Notes under the pieces: model-generated
Databases searched by the model: none
Seen by the model: the letters and a program-made list of their open reading frames with translations, nothing else
Told to the model about the DNA's origin: nothing
Shown: piece after piece, positions 25,972 to 33,357 of the stretch
Position numbering within the stretch: position 1 is the stretch's first letter
Layout of the letters: the number at the start of each line of letters is the position of its first letter
Made by a program: the position numbers and the translations under genes
Source of the DNA: Streptomyces musisoli
GTDB lineage: Bacteria > Actinomycetota > Actinomycetes > Streptomycetales > Streptomycetaceae
NCBI RefSeq assembly: GCF_016741855.1
Contig: NZ_JAERRH010000005.1
Location: forward strand, 186,001-250,000
Reading direction: 5' to 3'
DNA: 64,000 nt

Positions 25972-26136
25972 ATGACCGGTCTGTCGACCATCCTGATCGT
26001 CGTCGGCCTCTTCCTGGTCGGCGGCATCGTCTCCTTCGTGAAGCAGAAGATGCCCGCGAGCCTCATCGTGCTGCTCTCCATCGGCGCGGGCATGTGCCTG
26101 GTCGCGGGCGTCCTGCGGCTGGAGGTGTGGAATTGA
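25972..26136 (+). CDS. Small membrane protein inside the his operon
   Basis: A 54-residue protein with two transmembrane helices: STILIVVGLFLVGGIVSFV (about 5-23) and SLIVLLSIGAGMCLVAGVL (about 30-48). They are joined by a short basic turn (KQKMP), and the protein ends RLEVWN. It starts at ATG 25972, three bases after hisB, and its TGA overlaps the TTG start of hisH. It is clearly translated within the operon. No function is known to me. It could be a membrane tether or a device that sets hisH translation. Confidence 0.8.
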   Translation: MTGLSTILIVVGLFLVGGIVSFVKQKMPASLIVLLSIGAGMCLVAGVLRLEVWN

Positions 26137-26771
26137 GCGCCAAGAAGGTCGTGGTCTTCGACTACGGCTTCGGCAACGTCCGCTCCGCCGAGCGTGCCCT
26201 CGCGCGCGTGGGCGCCGATGTCGAGATCACGCGTGACTTCGACAGGGCGATGAACGCCGAGGGCCTGCTGGTGCCGGGCGTCGGCGCCTTCGCCGCCTGT
26301 ATGCGGGGCCTGCGCGCCGCCCGCGGCGACTGGGTCGTGGACCGCCGGCTGTCCGGCGGGCGCCCGGTCATGGGCATCTGCGTCGGCATGCAGATCCTCT
26401 TCGCGCGCGGCATCGAGCACGGCGTGGAGGCCGAGGGCCTGGACGAGTGGCCCGGCACGGTCGAGCCGCTCCAGGCCGACGTCGTGCCCCACATGGGCTG
26501 GAACACCGTGGACGCCCCGGCCGACTCGGAGCTGTTCGCCGGCCTGGACGCCGACGCCCGCTTCTACTTCGTGCACTCCTACGCCGTCCACGACTGGCGG
26601 CTGGAGACCCACAACCCGACGATCGCGGCCCCCAAGGTCACCTGGTCGACGCACGGCCAGCCGTTCGTGGCCGCCGTGGAGAACGGTGCCCTGTGGGCCA
26701 CGCAGTTCCACCCCGAGAAGTCCGGCGACGCCGGAGCCCAGCTCCTCACCAACTGGATCGGAACCCTGTAG
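26133..26771 (+). CDS. hisH: Imidazole glycerol phosphate synthase, glutaminase subunit
   Basis: A 212-residue class-I glutamine amidotransferase that passes ammonia to HisF. DYGFGNVRSAERAL opens the fold, PGVGAFAACMRGL is the oxyanion region, GICVGMQILFARG (about 86) carries the nucleophile Cys, and ATQFHPEKSG (about 188) supplies the catalytic His-Glu. The start is TTG at 26133. It overlaps the preceding TGA by three bases and has GGAGG 8 bases upstream, and no other in-frame start precedes the first conserved strand. A TTG start probably lowers yield unless it is coupled to the small membrane gene. Confidence 0.95.
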   Translation: MSAKKVVVFDYGFGNVRSAERALARVGADVEITRDFDRAMNAEGLLVPGVGAFAACMRGLRAARGDWVVDRRLSGGRPVMGICVGMQILFARGIEHGVEAEGLDEWPGTVEPLQADVVPHMGWNTVDAPADSELFAGLDADARFYFVHSYAVHDWRLETHNPTIAAPKVTWSTHGQPFVAAVENGALWATQFHPEKSGDAGAQLLTNWIGTL

Positions 26772-26774
26772 ACC

Positions 26775-27497
26775 ATGGCCAAGCTCGAACTCCTCCCCGC
26801 CGTCGACGTCCGCGACGGCCAGGCCGTACGCCTCGTCCACGGCGAGTCCGGGACCGAGACGTCCTACGGCTCCCCGCTGGAGGCCGCCCTCGCCTGGCAG
26901 CGTTCCGGCGCCGAGTGGCTGCACCTGGTCGACCTGGACGCCGCGTTCGGCACCGGCGACAACCGCGCGCTGATCGCCGAGGTCACCAAGGCGATGGACA
27001 TCAAGGTGGAGCTGTCCGGAGGCATCCGCGACGACGACACCCTGGCCGCCGCCCTGGCCACCGGCTGCACCCGGGTGAATCTGGGCACCGCCGCCCTGGA
27101 GACCCCCGAATGGGTCGCCAAGGTCATCGCCGAGCACGGCGACAAGATCGCGGTGGGCCTGGACGTGCGCGGCACGACCCTGCGCGGCCGCGGCTGGACC
27201 CGCGACGGCGGTGACCTCTACGAGACGCTGGCGCGCCTGAACAAGGAGGGCTGCGCCCGCTACGTCGTCACCGACATCGCCAAGGACGGCACCCTCCAGG
27301 GCCCCAACCTGGAGCTGCTGCGGAACGTGTGCGCCGCCACCGACCGCCCGGTGGTGGCCTCCGGCGGCGTGTCGTCCCTGGACGACCTGCGCGCCATCGC
27401 CGAGCTGGTACCCCTCGGTGTCGAGGGCTCCATCGTCGGGAAGGCGCTGTACGCGAAGGCGTTCACCCTGGAAGAAGCACTGGAGGCCACATCTTGA
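26775..27497 (+). CDS. priA: Bifunctional phosphoribosyl isomerase A (HisA/TrpF activity)
   Basis: A 240-residue (beta-alpha)8 isomerase. In Streptomyces and mycobacteria PriA isomerises both ProFAR (histidine) and phosphoribosylanthranilate (tryptophan), replacing TrpF. The two catalytic Asp lie in LLPAVDVRDGQAVRLVHGES (about residue 11) and VVTDIAKDGTLQGPN (about 170). Phosphate loops are VELSGGIRDDDTL and VVASGGVSSLDDL. No trpF is seen in the trp genes of this window, which fits the dual role. ATG at 26775, three bases after hisH. Confidence 0.95.
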   Translation: MAKLELLPAVDVRDGQAVRLVHGESGTETSYGSPLEAALAWQRSGAEWLHLVDLDAAFGTGDNRALIAEVTKAMDIKVELSGGIRDDDTLAAALATGCTRVNLGTAALETPEWVAKVIAEHGDKIAVGLDVRGTTLRGRGWTRDGGDLYETLARLNKEGCARYVVTDIAKDGTLQGPNLELLRNVCAATDRPVVASGGVSSLDDLRAIAELVPLGVEGSIVGKALYAKAFTLEEALEATS

Positions 27498-27513
27498 ACA
27501 AGGACACGGTGTC

Positions 27514-27909
27514 ATGACGTCCGAAGCCGTACGGCGTGTGCAGAGCGGAAGTCCCTGGGAAGAGAGCTTCGGGTTCGCACGCGCCGTCGCGGCGGGTGAC
27601 CGGGTGCTGGTGGGCGGTACGACGTCCTTCAAGGGCAGCGTGCTGTACGGGGAGGGCGACCCGTACGAACAGGCCAAGGTGGCCTTCACCAGCGCCCTGG
27701 AGGCGATCGCGGAGTTCGGGCTCGGTGTCGAGTCCGTGATCCGTACGCGCATGTACCTGAGCCACGTGCGCGACGTGGACGCCGTGGGCCGGGCCCACAA
27801 GGAGCTGTTCGACTCCGTGCGTCCGGTCTCGACCCTGCTGGTCGTGGAGGGGTTCGTGGATCCGCGCATCCTGGTCGAAGCAGAAATCGAAGCATTCAGA
27901 GGAGCCTGA
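27514..27909 (+). CDS. RidA-family (enamine/imine deaminase) protein
   Basis: A 131-residue YjgF/RidA-fold protein. Family members hydrolyse reactive 2-aminoacrylate-type enamines and protect PLP enzymes. GFARAVAAGDRVLVGGTTSF, YEQAKVAFTSALEAIAEFG and SVIRTRMYLSHVRDVDAVGR match the fold; the Arg in RMYL is in the usual catalytic position. It begins 16 bases after priA and ends 6 bases before hisF, so it is co-transcribed with them. Its place between hisA and hisF suggests a supporting role for his intermediates, but this is inference. Confidence 0.9.
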   Translation: MTSEAVRRVQSGSPWEESFGFARAVAAGDRVLVGGTTSFKGSVLYGEGDPYEQAKVAFTSALEAIAEFGLGVESVIRTRMYLSHVRDVDAVGRAHKELFDSVRPVSTLLVVEGFVDPRILVEAEIEAFRGA

Positions 27910-27915
27910 GCACTC

Positions 27916-28671
27916 ATGACCCTGGCGGTCCGAGTCATCCCCTGCCTGGACGTGGACAACGGCCGGGTCGTCAAGGGCGTCAACTTCCAGAACCTGCGCG
28001 ACGCGGGCGACCCCGTCGAGATGGCGAAGGTGTACGACGCCGAGGGGGCCGACGAGCTGACGTTCCTGGACATCACCGCGTCCTCGGGCAACCGGGAGAC
28101 GACCTACGACGTGGTGCGCCGCACCGCCGAGCAGGTGTTCATCCCGCTGACCGTCGGCGGCGGCGTCCGCACGGCCGAGGACGTGGACAAGCTGCTGCGG
28201 GCGGGCGCCGACAAGGTGGGCGTGAACACCGCCGCGATCGCCCGCCCCGACCTGATCCGGGAGATCGCCGAGCGCTTCGGGCGTCAGGTGCTGGTCCTCT
28301 CGGTTGACGCGCGGCGCACCGAGTCGGGCACCTTCGAGGTCACCACCCACGGCGGCCGCCGCGGTACCGGCATCGACGCCGTGGAGTGGGCGCACCGGGC
28401 GGCGGAGCTGGGCGCCGGGGAGATCCTCCTGAACTCGATGGACGCGGACGGCACGAAGGACGGCTACGACCTGGAGATGATCGCGGCGGTCCGCAAGCAC
28501 GTGACCGTCCCGGTGATCGCCTCCGGCGGCGCCGGCAAGCTGGCCGACTTCCCGCCGGCCGTCGCGGCGGGCGCGGACGCGGTGCTGGCCGCGTCGGTGT
28601 TCCACTTCGGCGACCTGCGGATCGGCGAGGTCAAGGAGACGCTGCGGGGGGCCGGACACCCGGTCAGGTGA
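27916..28671 (+). CDS. hisF: Imidazole glycerol phosphate synthase, cyclase subunit
   Basis: A 251-residue (beta-alpha)8 cyclase. It uses ammonia from HisH to turn PRFAR into imidazole glycerol phosphate and AICAR. VRVIPCLDVDNGRVVKGVNF contains the first catalytic Asp, LLNSMDADGTKDGYDLEMI the second, and VPLTVGGGVRTAEDV-like and PVIASGGAGKLADF loops bind phosphate. It is the last gene of the his run. Its final 22 bases, including the stop, belong to a three-copy repeat, followed by a terminator hairpin. Confidence 0.97.
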   Translation: MTLAVRVIPCLDVDNGRVVKGVNFQNLRDAGDPVEMAKVYDAEGADELTFLDITASSGNRETTYDVVRRTAEQVFIPLTVGGGVRTAEDVDKLLRAGADKVGVNTAAIARPDLIREIAERFGRQVLVLSVDARRTESGTFEVTTHGGRRGTGIDAVEWAHRAAELGAGEILLNSMDADGTKDGYDLEMIAAVRKHVTVPVIASGGAGKLADFPPAVAAGADAVLAASVFHFGDLRIGEVKETLRGAGHPVR

Positions 28672-28725
28672 CATCGGCCGGGCACCCGGCCGGACAGGCG
28701 CCGGCCGGGCACCCGGTCGCGTGAT
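28650..28725 (+). repeat. Three ~26-base repeats spanning the hisF stop
   Basis: GGCCGGACACCCGGTCAGG (from 28650, inside hisF and covering its TGA) recurs as GGCCGGGCACCCGGCCGG (from 28676) and GGCCGGGCACCCGGTCGCG (from 28703). Spacing is 26 and 27 bases. The hisF 3' end appears to have been copied downstream. Confidence 0.6.
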
Positions 28726-28736
28726 CGTCGAGGCAG

Positions 28737-28761
28737 GCCCCGGCCGGGTGGCCGGGGCTTT
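28737..28761 (+). terminator. Terminator of the his operon
   Basis: GCCCCGGCC (28737-28745), loop GGGT, GGCCGGGGC (28750-28758), then TTT. Nine-base perfect stem with a short T-run, 65 bases after hisF and before the regulator's operator. Confidence 0.75.
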
Positions 28762-28771
28762 CTCACGGCAG

Positions 28772-28823
28772 GATGCGAAAGGAAAATTGCGCAATACTCG
28801 TTGCGCAATGTTTCTTTCGCATC
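28772..28823. promoter_or_regulatory. 52-base near-perfect palindromic operator of the ArsR-type regulator
   Basis: Two 23-base arms (28772-28794 and 28801-28823) match in 21 positions around a 6-base spacer. The inner half of each arm, TTGCGCAA, is itself palindromic; the outer half is GATGCGAAA. It ends 12 bases before the regulator's ATG and covers the -35 element, so repression by the adjacent winged-helix protein is likely. Confidence 0.75.
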
Positions 28824-28829
28824 TAGTGT
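28801..28829 (+). promoter_or_regulatory. Promoter giving a leaderless transcript
   Basis: TTGCGC (28801-28806), 17-base spacer, TAGTGT (28824-28829). The expected start of transcription is at or next to the A of the ATG at 28836, and no ribosome binding site precedes that ATG, so the mRNA is probably leaderless. Confidence 0.55.
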
Positions 28830-28835
28830 CGAGGC

Positions 28836-29423
28836 ATGTCGCGAGAAGAGGACCGCCGGATCACGGACATGGGCACCCTGAAGGCCCTCGCCCATCCGCT
28901 GCGCATGAAGCTCTACCGCCTGCTCTTCGTCGCCGAGGTGGCCACCGCCTCGCAGCTGGCCGAACAGGTCGACGAGGCCGTCTCCCTGGTCAGCTACCAC
29001 CTGCGCAAACTGTCCGAGCACGGGCTGGTGGAGGAGGCCGAGCCGCGCAGCGCGGACGCCCGCGAGCGCTGGTGGCAGCCGTCCTCCGAAGGCGTGTCCA
29101 TCCGGGACGAGGACTTCCGCGACGCCCCCGAGAAGGTGGCTGCCCACCTGGCGGCCTCGCGGCTCTTCCTGGACCAGCGCACCGAGATGTACCGGACGTA
29201 CCTCGACGAGCGCGCCCACTGGGATCCGGAGTGGAACAAGGCGGCCGGCGACTCCGAGGCCCTGCTGCGGCTCACCCCCGGGGAACTGGCCGGCCTGAAG
29301 GACGAACTGCGCGCCCTGCTCAAGCGCTACGACGAGCAGGGACGCGCCCGTGAGGCCGCCGGTGACACGGCGGGGCGCGAGCACGTCGCGCTGCACGTGT
29401 ACGGCTTCCCGTTCCGCGTCTGA
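28836..29423 (+). CDS. ArsR-type winged-helix transcriptional regulator
   Basis: A 195-residue regulator. The N-terminal winged helix contains TLKALAHPLRMKLYRLLFV (about 10-28) and the recognition region DEAVSLVSYHLRKLSEHGLV (about 45-64), typical of the ArsR/HTH_20 group. The C-terminal 110 residues are helical and acidic, and contain no obvious metal-binding Cys cluster, so it probably senses an organic ligand or acts through protein contacts. It sits directly behind a 52-base palindrome, suggesting autoregulation. The MFS exporter gene begins 14 bases after it, the usual regulator-exporter pair. Confidence 0.88.
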   Translation: MSREEDRRITDMGTLKALAHPLRMKLYRLLFVAEVATASQLAEQVDEAVSLVSYHLRKLSEHGLVEEAEPRSADARERWWQPSSEGVSIRDEDFRDAPEKVAAHLAASRLFLDQRTEMYRTYLDERAHWDPEWNKAAGDSEALLRLTPGELAGLKDELRALLKRYDEQGRAREAAGDTAGREHVALHVYGFPFRV

Positions 29424-29437
29424 GAGGACACCCCCTC

Positions 29438-30667
29438 GTGACCGCCACACTCCTGCCGCCGGCGCCGCCCGCGCAGGCCCACCGCGACCCGAACATCCTG
29501 CGCTGGCTCGCCGCCTACACCTCCTCGATGCTCGGCGACAGCACCTACTACATCGCCCTGTCCTGGGCCGCCGTCCAGGCCGGCACCCCGGCCCAGGCCG
29601 GGCTCGTGATGTCCGCCAGCGCGCTGCCCCGGGCCGTGCTGATGCTCGGCGGCGGCGTGATCGCCGACCGCCTGGGCCCGCGCCGGGTCGTCATCGGCAG
29701 CGACGCCGTACGCTGCGCCGCCGTCCTCGCCGTGGCCGCCCTGCTGTTCGTCACCAGCCCGGGACTGTGGCCGCTCGCCCTGCTGGCCCTGGTCTTCGGC
29801 ACCGTCGACGCCGTCTTCGTGCCCGCCGTGGGCGCCCTGCCGGCCCGGCTCACCGAGAAGGGCCAGCTCGCCCGGGTCCAGGGCATGCGCGGCCTCGCCA
29901 TCCGCTTCTCCAGCGTGGTCGGCGCCCCCCTCGGCGGGCTCGGCGTGGCCCTCGGCGGCGCGGCAGCGGCGTTCGCGCTCGCCGGTGCGCTCATCGCCGT
30001 CTCGGTGCCGCTGCTGCTGTCCGTACGGGTACGCGACCTGCCCACGGCCGGGAACGGCACCGCCTGGAGCGACCTGGGAGCCGGCCTGCGCTACATCCGC
30101 CGGCACCGTGTCCTCGCCCCGCTGATGCTGGCCATCGCCCTCGGCGACCTGGGTTTCGTCGGCCCCCTGAACGTCGGCCTGACCCTGCTCGCCGACCGAC
30201 GCGGCTGGGGCCCCTCCGGCATGGGCTGGACGCTCGCCGGGTTCGGCGTCGGCGCGGGCGCCGCCTCGCTGCTGCTGACCGTCCGGGGCCGGGTGCCGCG
30301 GGCGGGGCTCGTCATCGGCTGCGCGTGCGTCGCGGGCTCGGTGGCCGTCGGCGCCCTCGCCTTCGTGCCGGGCCTGGCCGCCGCCGTCGGCACCGCCCTG
30401 CTCGTCGGCCTGCTAACCGGGCTCAGCGGCGCGCTGTGCGGAGCCCTGCTCCAGACCCAGGCCGACCCCGCCTACCTGGGCCGGGTCACCGCCGTCTCCA
30501 GCCTCGTCAGCCTCGGCCTCACCCCGCTGAGCATGCCCTTCGCGGCCGCCGCGATCGGCGCCTTCGGGCTCGGCCCGGTCTACGCCGTCAGCGCCGCCGT
30601 GTGCGGACTCGGCGGGGTCGTCGCCCTCGTCGTACCGGCCCTGCGCCGCGCCGAACTCCCCGGCTGA
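29438..30667 (+). CDS. MFS efflux transporter
   Basis: A 409-residue major facilitator protein with about twelve membrane helices. Motif A appears as GGGVIADRLGPRRVVIGSDA near residue 73. The N-terminus (RDPNILRWLAAYTSSMLGDS) resembles macrolide and multidrug exporters of the MefA/enterobactin-exporter group. GTG start at 29438, 14 bases after the ArsR-type regulator, with GAGAGGA upstream. Co-transcription predicts ligand-induced export; the substrate is unknown. Confidence 0.88.
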   Translation: MTATLLPPAPPAQAHRDPNILRWLAAYTSSMLGDSTYYIALSWAAVQAGTPAQAGLVMSASALPRAVLMLGGGVIADRLGPRRVVIGSDAVRCAAVLAVAALLFVTSPGLWPLALLALVFGTVDAVFVPAVGALPARLTEKGQLARVQGMRGLAIRFSSVVGAPLGGLGVALGGAAAAFALAGALIAVSVPLLLSVRVRDLPTAGNGTAWSDLGAGLRYIRRHRVLAPLMLAIALGDLGFVGPLNVGLTLLADRRGWGPSGMGWTLAGFGVGAGAASLLLTVRGRVPRAGLVIGCACVAGSVAVGALAFVPGLAAAVGTALLVGLLTGLSGALCGALLQTQADPAYLGRVTAVSSLVSLGLTPLSMPFAAAAIGAFGLGPVYAVSAAVCGLGGVVALVVPALRRAELPG

Positions 30668-30694
30668 CGAACCTCACGGGCCCCGGCGACCGGA

Positions 30695-31330
30695 TCAGAT
30701 GCCCAGCTGGCGGTAGTCGTGCAGCCGGGTGATCGCGTCCGCGTCGCCCTCCAGGTCCACCCTGGCCGCGTCCTGCCGGCCGTACGCGAACATCAGCAGC
30801 TCCGCGGGCTCACCGGTCACCGTGACCACCGGGGTGCCCCGGTGCGCCACCACGGTCTGGCCGTCCGGGCGCCGCAGCACCAGCCCCGTCGGCGCACCCC
30901 GGCCCATCAGCCGCGCGGCACGCTCCAGCCGGGACCACAGCGCGTCCTGGAACACCGGGTCCAGCTCGCGCGGGGTCCAGTCCGGCTGGGCGCGGCGGAC
31001 GTCCTCCGTGTGGACGTAGAACTCGATGATGTTGGCCGCCTCGTCGACCTGCTTGAGCTGGAAGGGCGAGAAACGCGGCGGGCCGGTACGGATCAGCTGG
31101 ATCAGCTCCTCGTACGGCTTCGAGGTGTACTCGGCCATGACCTTCTCCAGGCGCGGCGCGAGCGGCTTGATCAGCGTGCCCCCGGCCGCGTCCGGGCGGC
31201 GCTCGCGCACGATCACATGCGCCGCCATGTCCCGGGTCCGCCAGCCTTCGCAGAGGGTCTCGGCGTCCGGTCCGACGGTTTCCAGGAGATCTGCGAGCAG
31301 GAGCCGCTCCCGCTTGGCGAAGGTCGACAT
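30695..31330 (-). CDS. TIGR03085-family protein (DinB/mycothiol-dependent fold)
   Basis: A 211-residue actinobacterial protein. FAKRERLLLADLLETVGPDA and LCEGWRTRDMAAHVIVRERR form the N-terminal helical bundle of the maleylpyruvate-isomerase/DinB fold, with a likely metal-binding His in AAHV. EAANIIEFYVHTEDVRRAQP holds another His. The C-terminus (VTGEPAELLMFAYGRQDAA) matches the second domain of this family. Relatives use mycothiol as cofactor; the reaction here is unknown. ATG at 31330. It is convergent with the MFS gene and divergent from hisI. Confidence 0.85.
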   Translation of the reverse strand: MSTFAKRERLLLADLLETVGPDAETLCEGWRTRDMAAHVIVRERRPDAAGGTLIKPLAPRLEKVMAEYTSKPYEELIQLIRTGPPRFSPFQLKQVDEAANIIEFYVHTEDVRRAQPDWTPRELDPVFQDALWSRLERAARLMGRGAPTGLVLRRPDGQTVVAHRGTPVVTVTGEPAELLMFAYGRQDAARVDLEGDADAITRLHDYRQLGI

Positions 31331-31372
31331 GGAGTCAGCCTACGGCCAGGTAACCAGTCCGCGCAGTGGACG

Positions 31373-31404
31373 CGGCACCGGTCCGGCCGGTGCCGCGCGG
31401 CACA
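31373..31404 (+). promoter_or_regulatory. Overlapping alternative hairpins upstream of hisI
   Basis: GCGGCACCGG (31373-31382) can pair with CCGGTGCCGC (31388-31397) as a perfect 10-base stem. The second arm can instead join GTGCCGCGCGGCAC (31391-31404), a perfect 14-base palindrome. The two structures exclude each other and end 9 bases before the hisI ATG. Confidence 0.35.
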
Positions 31405-31413
31405 ATGGCACCC

Positions 31414-31815
31414 ATGACCAGTACGACCGGCACCCCCCGGCCCAGCAGCCTCGACCCGGAGATCGCCGCGCGGCTCAAGCGCAGCGCCGACGGGCTCGTC
31501 CCCGCCATCGCCCAGCAGTACGACACCGGCGAGGTCCTCATGCTCGGCTGGATGGACGACGAGGCGCTGCACCGCACGCTGACCACCGGCCGCTGCACCT
31601 ACTGGTCCCGCAGCCGCCGGCAGTACTGGGTCAAGGGCGACACCTCCGGCCACTTCCAGTGGGTGAAGTCGGTCGCGCTGGACTGCGACGCCGACACGCT
31701 GCTGGTCAAGGTCGACCAGGTGGGGGCCGCCTGCCACACCGGCGCCCGCACCTGCTTCGACGAGGACGTACTGCTCAAAGACGCGGATTCCGCTCTTCCG
31801 GCATCCGATCAGTAA
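31414..31815 (+). CDS. hisI: Phosphoribosyl-AMP cyclohydrolase
   Basis: A 133-residue enzyme that opens the purine ring of PR-AMP in histidine synthesis. VLMLGWMDDEALHRTLTTGR, CTYWSRSRRQYWVKGDTSGH and DCDADTLLVKVDQVGAACHTGARTCF carry the conserved zinc-binding Cys and magnesium-binding Asp (DCDAD). It is not fused to HisE, which is elsewhere. ATG at 31414 or 31405 (three residues longer). It is detached from the main his operon and ends 11 bases before trpE, so it is co-transcribed with tryptophan synthesis. Confidence 0.94.
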   Translation: MTSTTGTPRPSSLDPEIAARLKRSADGLVPAIAQQYDTGEVLMLGWMDDEALHRTLTTGRCTYWSRSRRQYWVKGDTSGHFQWVKSVALDCDADTLLVKVDQVGAACHTGARTCFDEDVLLKDADSALPASDQ

Positions 31816-31826
31816 GGTCAGCCGCC

Positions 31827-33305
31827 ATGCACCTCGAGACCTTCCGCAAGCTGGCCACCGACCGCCGCGTCATCCCGGTCACGCGCAAGCTCCTCGCAGA
31901 CGGCGACACCCCGGTCGCGCTCTACCGCAAGCTCGCCGCCGAACGCCCGGGAACCTTCCTGCTGGAGTCCGCGGAGAACGGCAGGTCCTGGTCCCGGTAC
32001 TCCTTCGTCGGGGTCCGCAGTGCCGCCACCCTCACCGTGCGGGACGGGCAGGCCCACTGGCTCGGCACCCCGCCCGTCGGCGTCCCCACGGACGGCGACC
32101 CCCTCGCGGCCCTGCGCGCCACCCTTCAGGCCCTGCACACCCCGCACACGGAGGGACTGCCGCCCTTCAGCGGCGGCATGGTCGGCTACCTGGGCTACGA
32201 CATCGTCCGCCGGCTGGAGAAGATCGGCCCCGGTGAGCGCGACGACCTCGGGCTCCCCGAGCTGACCATGCTGCTGACCAGCGACCTGGCCGTCATGGAC
32301 CACTGGGAGGGCTCGGTCCTGCTGATCGCCAACGCGATCAACCACAACGACCTGGACACGGGCGTCGACGAGGCGTACGCGGACGCCGTGGCCCGGCTCG
32401 ACGCCATGGAGGCCGACCTCACGCGCGCGGTCGCCCAGCCCCCGGCCGTGCTGCCGCCCTCCGAACTGCCCGAGTACACCGCCCGGTGGGGCGGTCCCGA
32501 CTTCCAGCGGGCCGTCGAGGACGTCAAGGAGCGCATCCGCGCGGGCGAGGCCTTCCAGGTCGTGCCCTCCCAGCGGTTCGAGACCCCGTGCACGGCGAGC
32601 GCCCTGGACGTCTACCGGGTCCTGCGCGCCACCAACCCCTCGCCGTACATGTACCTCTTCCGCTTCGACGGGTTCGACGTGGTCGGCTCCTCCCCGGAGG
32701 CGCTGGTGAAGGTCGAGGACGGGCGGGCGATGGTCCACCCCATCGCCGGCACCCGGCACCGCGGGGCCACCCCGCAGGAGGACCAGGCCCTCGCCGAGGA
32801 GCTGCTCGCCGACCCCAAGGAGCGCGCCGAGCACCTGATGCTGGTCGACCTCGGCCGCAACGACCTCGGCCGGGTCTGCGAGCCCGGCTCGGTCGAGGTG
32901 GTCGACTTCATGTCCATCGAGCGCTACTCGCACGTGATGCACATCGTCTCGACCGTCACCGGCAAGGTGGCCGCCGGCCGCACGGCCTTCGACGTGCTCA
33001 CCGCGTGCTTCCCGGCGGGCACCCTCTCCGGCGCCCCCAAGCCCCGCGCGATGCAGATCATCGACGAACTGGAGCCGTCCCGGCGCGGCCTGTACGGCGG
33101 CTGCGTCGGCTACCTGGACTTCGCGGGCGACTCCGACACCGCGATCGCCATCCGCACGGCCCTGCTCCGCGACGGCACGGCCCACGTCCAGGCCGGAGCG
33201 GGCATCGTCGCCGACTCCGACCCGGTCGCCGAGGACCAGGAGTGCCGCAACAAGGCGGCCGCGGTGCTGCGGGCGGTGCACACCGCGAACCGGCTGGGGC
33301 GGTAG
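31827..33305 (+). CDS. trpE: Anthranilate synthase component I
   Basis: A 492-residue chorismate-binding enzyme that makes anthranilate with ammonia supplied by TrpG (not in this window). FLLESAENGRSWSRYSFVGV near residue 46 contains the LLES motif of the tryptophan feedback site. The catalytic half shows AFQVVPSQRF, PIAGTRHRGAT (about 310), HLMLVDLGRNDLGRVC (about 335), VSTVTGKVAAG and FPAGTLSGAPKPRAMQII (about 395), ending in AGAGIVADSDPVAEDQE. Both halves are intact. ATG at 31827. The space to hisI is too short for a leader peptide, so control is not by a local attenuator. Confidence 0.96.
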   Translation: MHLETFRKLATDRRVIPVTRKLLADGDTPVALYRKLAAERPGTFLLESAENGRSWSRYSFVGVRSAATLTVRDGQAHWLGTPPVGVPTDGDPLAALRATLQALHTPHTEGLPPFSGGMVGYLGYDIVRRLEKIGPGERDDLGLPELTMLLTSDLAVMDHWEGSVLLIANAINHNDLDTGVDEAYADAVARLDAMEADLTRAVAQPPAVLPPSELPEYTARWGGPDFQRAVEDVKERIRAGEAFQVVPSQRFETPCTASALDVYRVLRATNPSPYMYLFRFDGFDVVGSSPEALVKVEDGRAMVHPIAGTRHRGATPQEDQALAEELLADPKERAEHLMLVDLGRNDLGRVCEPGSVEVVDFMSIERYSHVMHIVSTVTGKVAAGRTAFDVLTACFPAGTLSGAPKPRAMQIIDELEPSRRGLYGGCVGYLDFAGDSDTAIAIRTALLRDGTAHVQAGAGIVADSDPVAEDQECRNKAAAVLRAVHTANRLGR

Positions 33306-33319
33306 GGCGCTTCTCATAC

Positions 33320-33349
33320 GAACCCCGGGTGACGGTTCGCCCGGGGTTC
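33320..33349 (+). terminator. Hairpin after trpE
   Basis: GAACCCCGGG (33320-33329), 10-base loop, CCCGGGGTTC (33340-33349): perfect 10-base stem 15 bases after the trpE stop and 9 bases before the next gene. No T-run. It could terminate, or set the level of, the downstream membrane-protein gene. Confidence 0.5.
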
Positions 33350-33357
33350 AGGCGATA

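Noticed and set aside
31816..31826. Tryptophan attenuator before trpE
   Set aside because: Only 11 bases separate hisI and trpE; no room for a leader peptide and hairpins.
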